The position numbers were made by a program, and so were the translations under genes. This document shows, one piece after another, positions 61,882 through 64,000 of a stretch of 64,000 nt of DNA. The DNA is from Nostoc linckia FACHB-104 (GTDB lineage: Bacteria > Cyanobacteriota > Cyanobacteriia > Cyanobacteriales > Nostocaceae): assembly GCF_014696615.1 (NCBI RefSeq), contig NZ_JACJQJ010000007.1, positions 124,001-188,000 of the forward strand. Reading direction: 5' to 3'. The notes beneath the pieces were generated by a model. That model was given only the letters and a program-made list of their open reading frames with translations. It searched no databases and was not told the DNA's origin. Each line of letters starts with the position of its first letter. The first letter of the stretch is position 1.

Positions 61882-64000
61882 CTATTCCACTACTTCATTC
61901 ACAGGGAATCTATCAATTAACTGCATAGCGCGGTAAGCATTGCGTTGCAGTGACTCTGGTAAATTCGGAACGTGAGGAATTTGAGATAATAAATCCAAAG
62001 TCCGGCGTAATATTCTTACCACATCACCTTCATCTAAGGTCGTATTTTCACATAGTTCTGTCCACTCAACTCCTAACGCCCATTGTTCTACCAGAGCAAT
62101 TAATTCAAACTCTAACCATATAGGCAGCGCCACGTTATACCGCCGTTGTATTTGGAACATCTGGCGGCGAATTCCCCGCAGTTTACCCAAAGCATCTACA
62201 ACTTGATTGCTGAGGTCAAAACGCACCTTGCTATCAGGTCGAGGTGTTTCTGTAACTAAAGCTGCAACTGCAGCTGCTAAATGGTGCGGATCTAAATTAT
62301 TTAATTCACCACTAGCTAATACCAAACCCAACCACAATTCATTTTCTCCGCGGATAGCAGCAGCAACTTGCCCTAATGCTGTGGGTACTAAGTTATCTAA
62401 ACAGCCAAAGTGCTGCAAAATTTCAATTAAATTGAGAAACTCTTCCCAGTGATGTTGGGATTGTTGCTCAACTTGCTCTTGCAATAGTTGCAATTCGGCT
62501 TCTAGTTCTACATAACGTGCCCGACGTTTAAAAATAGCGCCAGCATTACCAGATTGATACACAGGATGAGCTTCTAATTGCTCCTGTACAGCAGTTACAC
62601 GGCTCAGTTGTTCTGCAACTTCTGGAGCCATATATAAAGATTCTTCTGGTTGCGGAATTCTTTGGGCAATGGCTGCTGTTTGTGCGTCACCACGGCATAT
62701 CTGTCCTGGTTTAAACAATAGTTCTGGTGGTGGCAAAATCTCCGGTGGGATATCAATTCGTGGTAATTCGGCATATAAATCAACGATATCTTCGGTTGTG
62801 CCTACATACCATCGGTTATCCCGCCCTAAGCAGACCAAGTAAGGTGCTTGCTCGCCAGATGTTTTACCAATTAACACGGCTGTCATTGGTGTAGGAACTG
62901 TGATGTTTTTGCCCTTGATACTCACCATTGTCCCTGAGACAGCAAAGCCCAACATCATTGCTAATTGTTCTTGTCTATCTTCCTGTGCTTGCTGTTGTAG
63001 AGTTTTTAATAATTGCCGTTCTACTTTTAGACGTTGGCGCAATTTCTCATACACAGCCAGTTCATTTTCATCAACTGCGGCGATTTGCTCCTGCAGTTGG
63101 TTTAAGTGGGCTTGCAGTTCAGCAATCTCATCGTAATTTGGTTGTAAATGCAGAGTCGCCATGTACTGACCAAAACTGCGTTCGATGAGTTCTCTAGTTT
63201 CATCCAATGTATGGGTTTGCAGTAGATTCAGTACCATCCCGTAGCTGGGGGTAAACTGGCTAACTAGAGGATCGGGTTTGGATGTTGCTAAATATGCCGC
63301 TTCTTTGGAGCCTTCAAAGGGAGTTTGTACTGTAACTACATGACCTTGTAAATCCATACCGCGACGACCAGCGCGTCCTGCCATTTGCAGGAATTCGGAA
63401 GCGTTCAACAGGCGATGTCCAGTGTCAGTACGCTTGGAAAGTGTAGAAATTACAGTGGTACGCGCAGGCATATTAATTCCCGCCGCTAGTGTTTCAGTGG
63501 CAAAGACAACCTTAATTAGCCCTTGCTGGAATAGTTCTTCTACTAAGACTTTCCAAGCAGGTAAAATTCCAGCATGGTGAGCCGCAATTCCACGGTAGAG
63601 AGGCGCAATTTGTCCCGAACGTCCAGCTTCGGGGTTGCGGCTTAAAAAATCATCAATTTGACGGCGCAAAATTTGGGATTCATCATTATTGACCAGCCAT
63701 AAATCACCTACCTCTGCCACGGCTTTATCACATCCCCTGCGACTGAAGATAAAGTAAATGGCGGGTAGCATATCCCGTTGCTGTAGCTGGCTCAAGGTAT
63801 AAATAATGCCGGGCGCTTCTGGCCTACCACCTTTGCCCTTATCCCCTTGTCGTCTTTTTCCCCTATTGGCTAGGCGTGGGTTGATTTTGGTTTTGTTGTC
63901 GTTGAGTAGGGGAAACAATCCTTTGGGATTGCAAAAATGAAATTCTAAAGGTACGGGGCGAAAATCGGAGTAAATTAGGTCAGTTGGCCCGTGAACGCGA
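61882..64000 (-). CDS. Ski2-like DEAD/DEAH-box RNA helicase (5' end outside window)
   Basis: 706 residues are present; the frame stays open to the right edge, and the sequence before the first in-frame TTG (RVHGPTDLIYSDFRPVPL) is family sequence, so the N-terminal lobe with Walker A and DEAD box is outside. Visible are the second lobe (YFIFSRRGCDKAV, GIAAHHAGILPAWK, FATETLAAGINMPARTTV, QMAGRAGRRG), an arch-like middle and the C-terminal helical DSHCT-like part. Ski2/Mtr4 relatives feed RNA to nucleases. A short Lys/Gly/Arg stretch (RGKRRQGDKGKGG) early in the visible part looks like an in-frame repeat insertion. Confidence 0.88.
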   Translation of the reverse strand, partial: RVHGPTDLIYSDFRPVPLEFHFCNPKGLFPLLNDNKTKINPRLANRGKRRQGDKGKGGRPEAPGIIYTLSQLQQRDMLPAIYFIFSRRGCDKAVAEVGDLWLVNNDESQILRRQIDDFLSRNPEAGRSGQIAPLYRGIAAHHAGILPAWKVLVEELFQQGLIKVVFATETLAAGINMPARTTVISTLSKRTDTGHRLLNASEFLQMAGRAGRRGMDLQGHVVTVQTPFEGSKEAAYLATSKPDPLVSQFTPSYGMVLNLLQTHTLDETRELIERSFGQYMATLHLQPNYDEIAELQAHLNQLQEQIAAVDENELAVYEKLRQRLKVERQLLKTLQQQAQEDRQEQLAMMLGFAVSGTMVSIKGKNITVPTPMTAVLIGKTSGEQAPYLVCLGRDNRWYVGTTEDIVDLYAELPRIDIPPEILPPPELLFKPGQICRGDAQTAAIAQRIPQPEESLYMAPEVAEQLSRVTAVQEQLEAHPVYQSGNAGAIFKRRARYVELEAELQLLQEQVEQQSQHHWEEFLNLIEILQHFGCLDNLVPTALGQVAAAIRGENELWLGLVLASGELNNLDPHHLAAAVAALVTETPRPDSKVRFDLSNQVVDALGKLRGIRRQMFQIQRRYNVALPIWLEFELIALVEQWALGVEWTELCENTTLDEGDVVRILRRTLDLLSQIPHVPNLPESLQRNAYRAMQLIDRFPVNEVVE

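Overview
This 64 kb window is chromosomal DNA from a cyanobacterium, most probably a filamentous heterocyst-forming Nostocales relative (Nostoc, Calothrix, Tolypothrix or similar). The reasons are the very dense HIP1 octamers (GCGATCGC), AT-rich coding sequence, many short tandemly repeated repetitive stretches between genes (variants of GGGGATT, GGGTAAT, GGGCATT), several families of small palindromic or MITE-like repeats, and typical cyanobacterial proteins (cyanoexosortase A, an HpsJ-like protein, a GUN4 domain, multi-GAF histidine kinases, an Asp-type HemB). No rRNA, tRNA, CRISPR array, prophage or complete insertion sequence was recognised. The first gene is cut by the left edge and the last by the right edge.

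Layout: 0-6.2 kb holds a partial lipoprotein, a coiled-coil protein, an ABC exporter, a VanX-like dipeptidase lipoprotein and a metallophosphoesterase. 6.7-12.3 kb holds a five-GAF histidine kinase and, convergent to it, a KimA-like potassium transporter. 12.6-18.4 kb holds a GT14 glycosyltransferase, three unknown membrane proteins and an atypical SDR. 18.6-27.0 kb is the most coherent block: a zinc-limitation (Zur-type) cluster with four 7-1-7 palindromic operators, encoding a His-rich COG0523 metallochaperone, FolE, an FAD/NAD(P) oxidoreductase, a divergent CobW-like GTPase, two metallophosphoesterase-fold proteins with altered metal ligands, HemB and a WD40 protein; a broken Rpn nuclease gene sits inside it. 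27-32.5 kb holds a fibrillin-domain protein, a methylmalonate-semialdehyde dehydrogenase, a fluoride channel, a Csp-type copper protein, HtpX and a small unknown protein.

33.2-36.3 kb is a compact cyanoexosortase A module (substrate, exosortase, associated protein, HpsJ-like protein) with ATGA overlaps. 36.7-45.2 kb holds an alpha/beta hydrolase, a caspase-GUN4 fusion, a repeat-rich 0.6 kb gap, an unknown protein and a SNF2 helicase/SWIM-protein pair. 45.4-55.7 kb holds two small antitoxin-like proteins, a secreted two-repeat protein, FtsH, an AI-2E family transporter, a histidine phosphatase, a homocysteine-biosynthesis (COG1900) protein, a Gly/Arg-rich protein and a TPR protein. 56.2-60.8 kb is a PhnD-like binding protein followed by a hybrid histidine kinase and a receiver-kinase, an apparent three-gene sensory operon. 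At the right end a GDT1/TMEM165 manganese exporter-like gene is preceded by a clear yybP-ykoY (Mn2+) riboswitch whose expression platform can be read directly from the sequence, followed by a partial Ski2-like helicase.

The strongest candidates for new biology are the paired, ligand-altered metallophosphoesterases in the zinc cluster, the Mn riboswitch switching mechanism, the caspase-GUN4 fusion and the dedicated exosortase/substrate module. Several starts were moved from the longest possible one because the upstream extension was translated repeat DNA or a regulatory RNA; this is stated gene by gene. All names are by reading protein motifs only; no database search was run.
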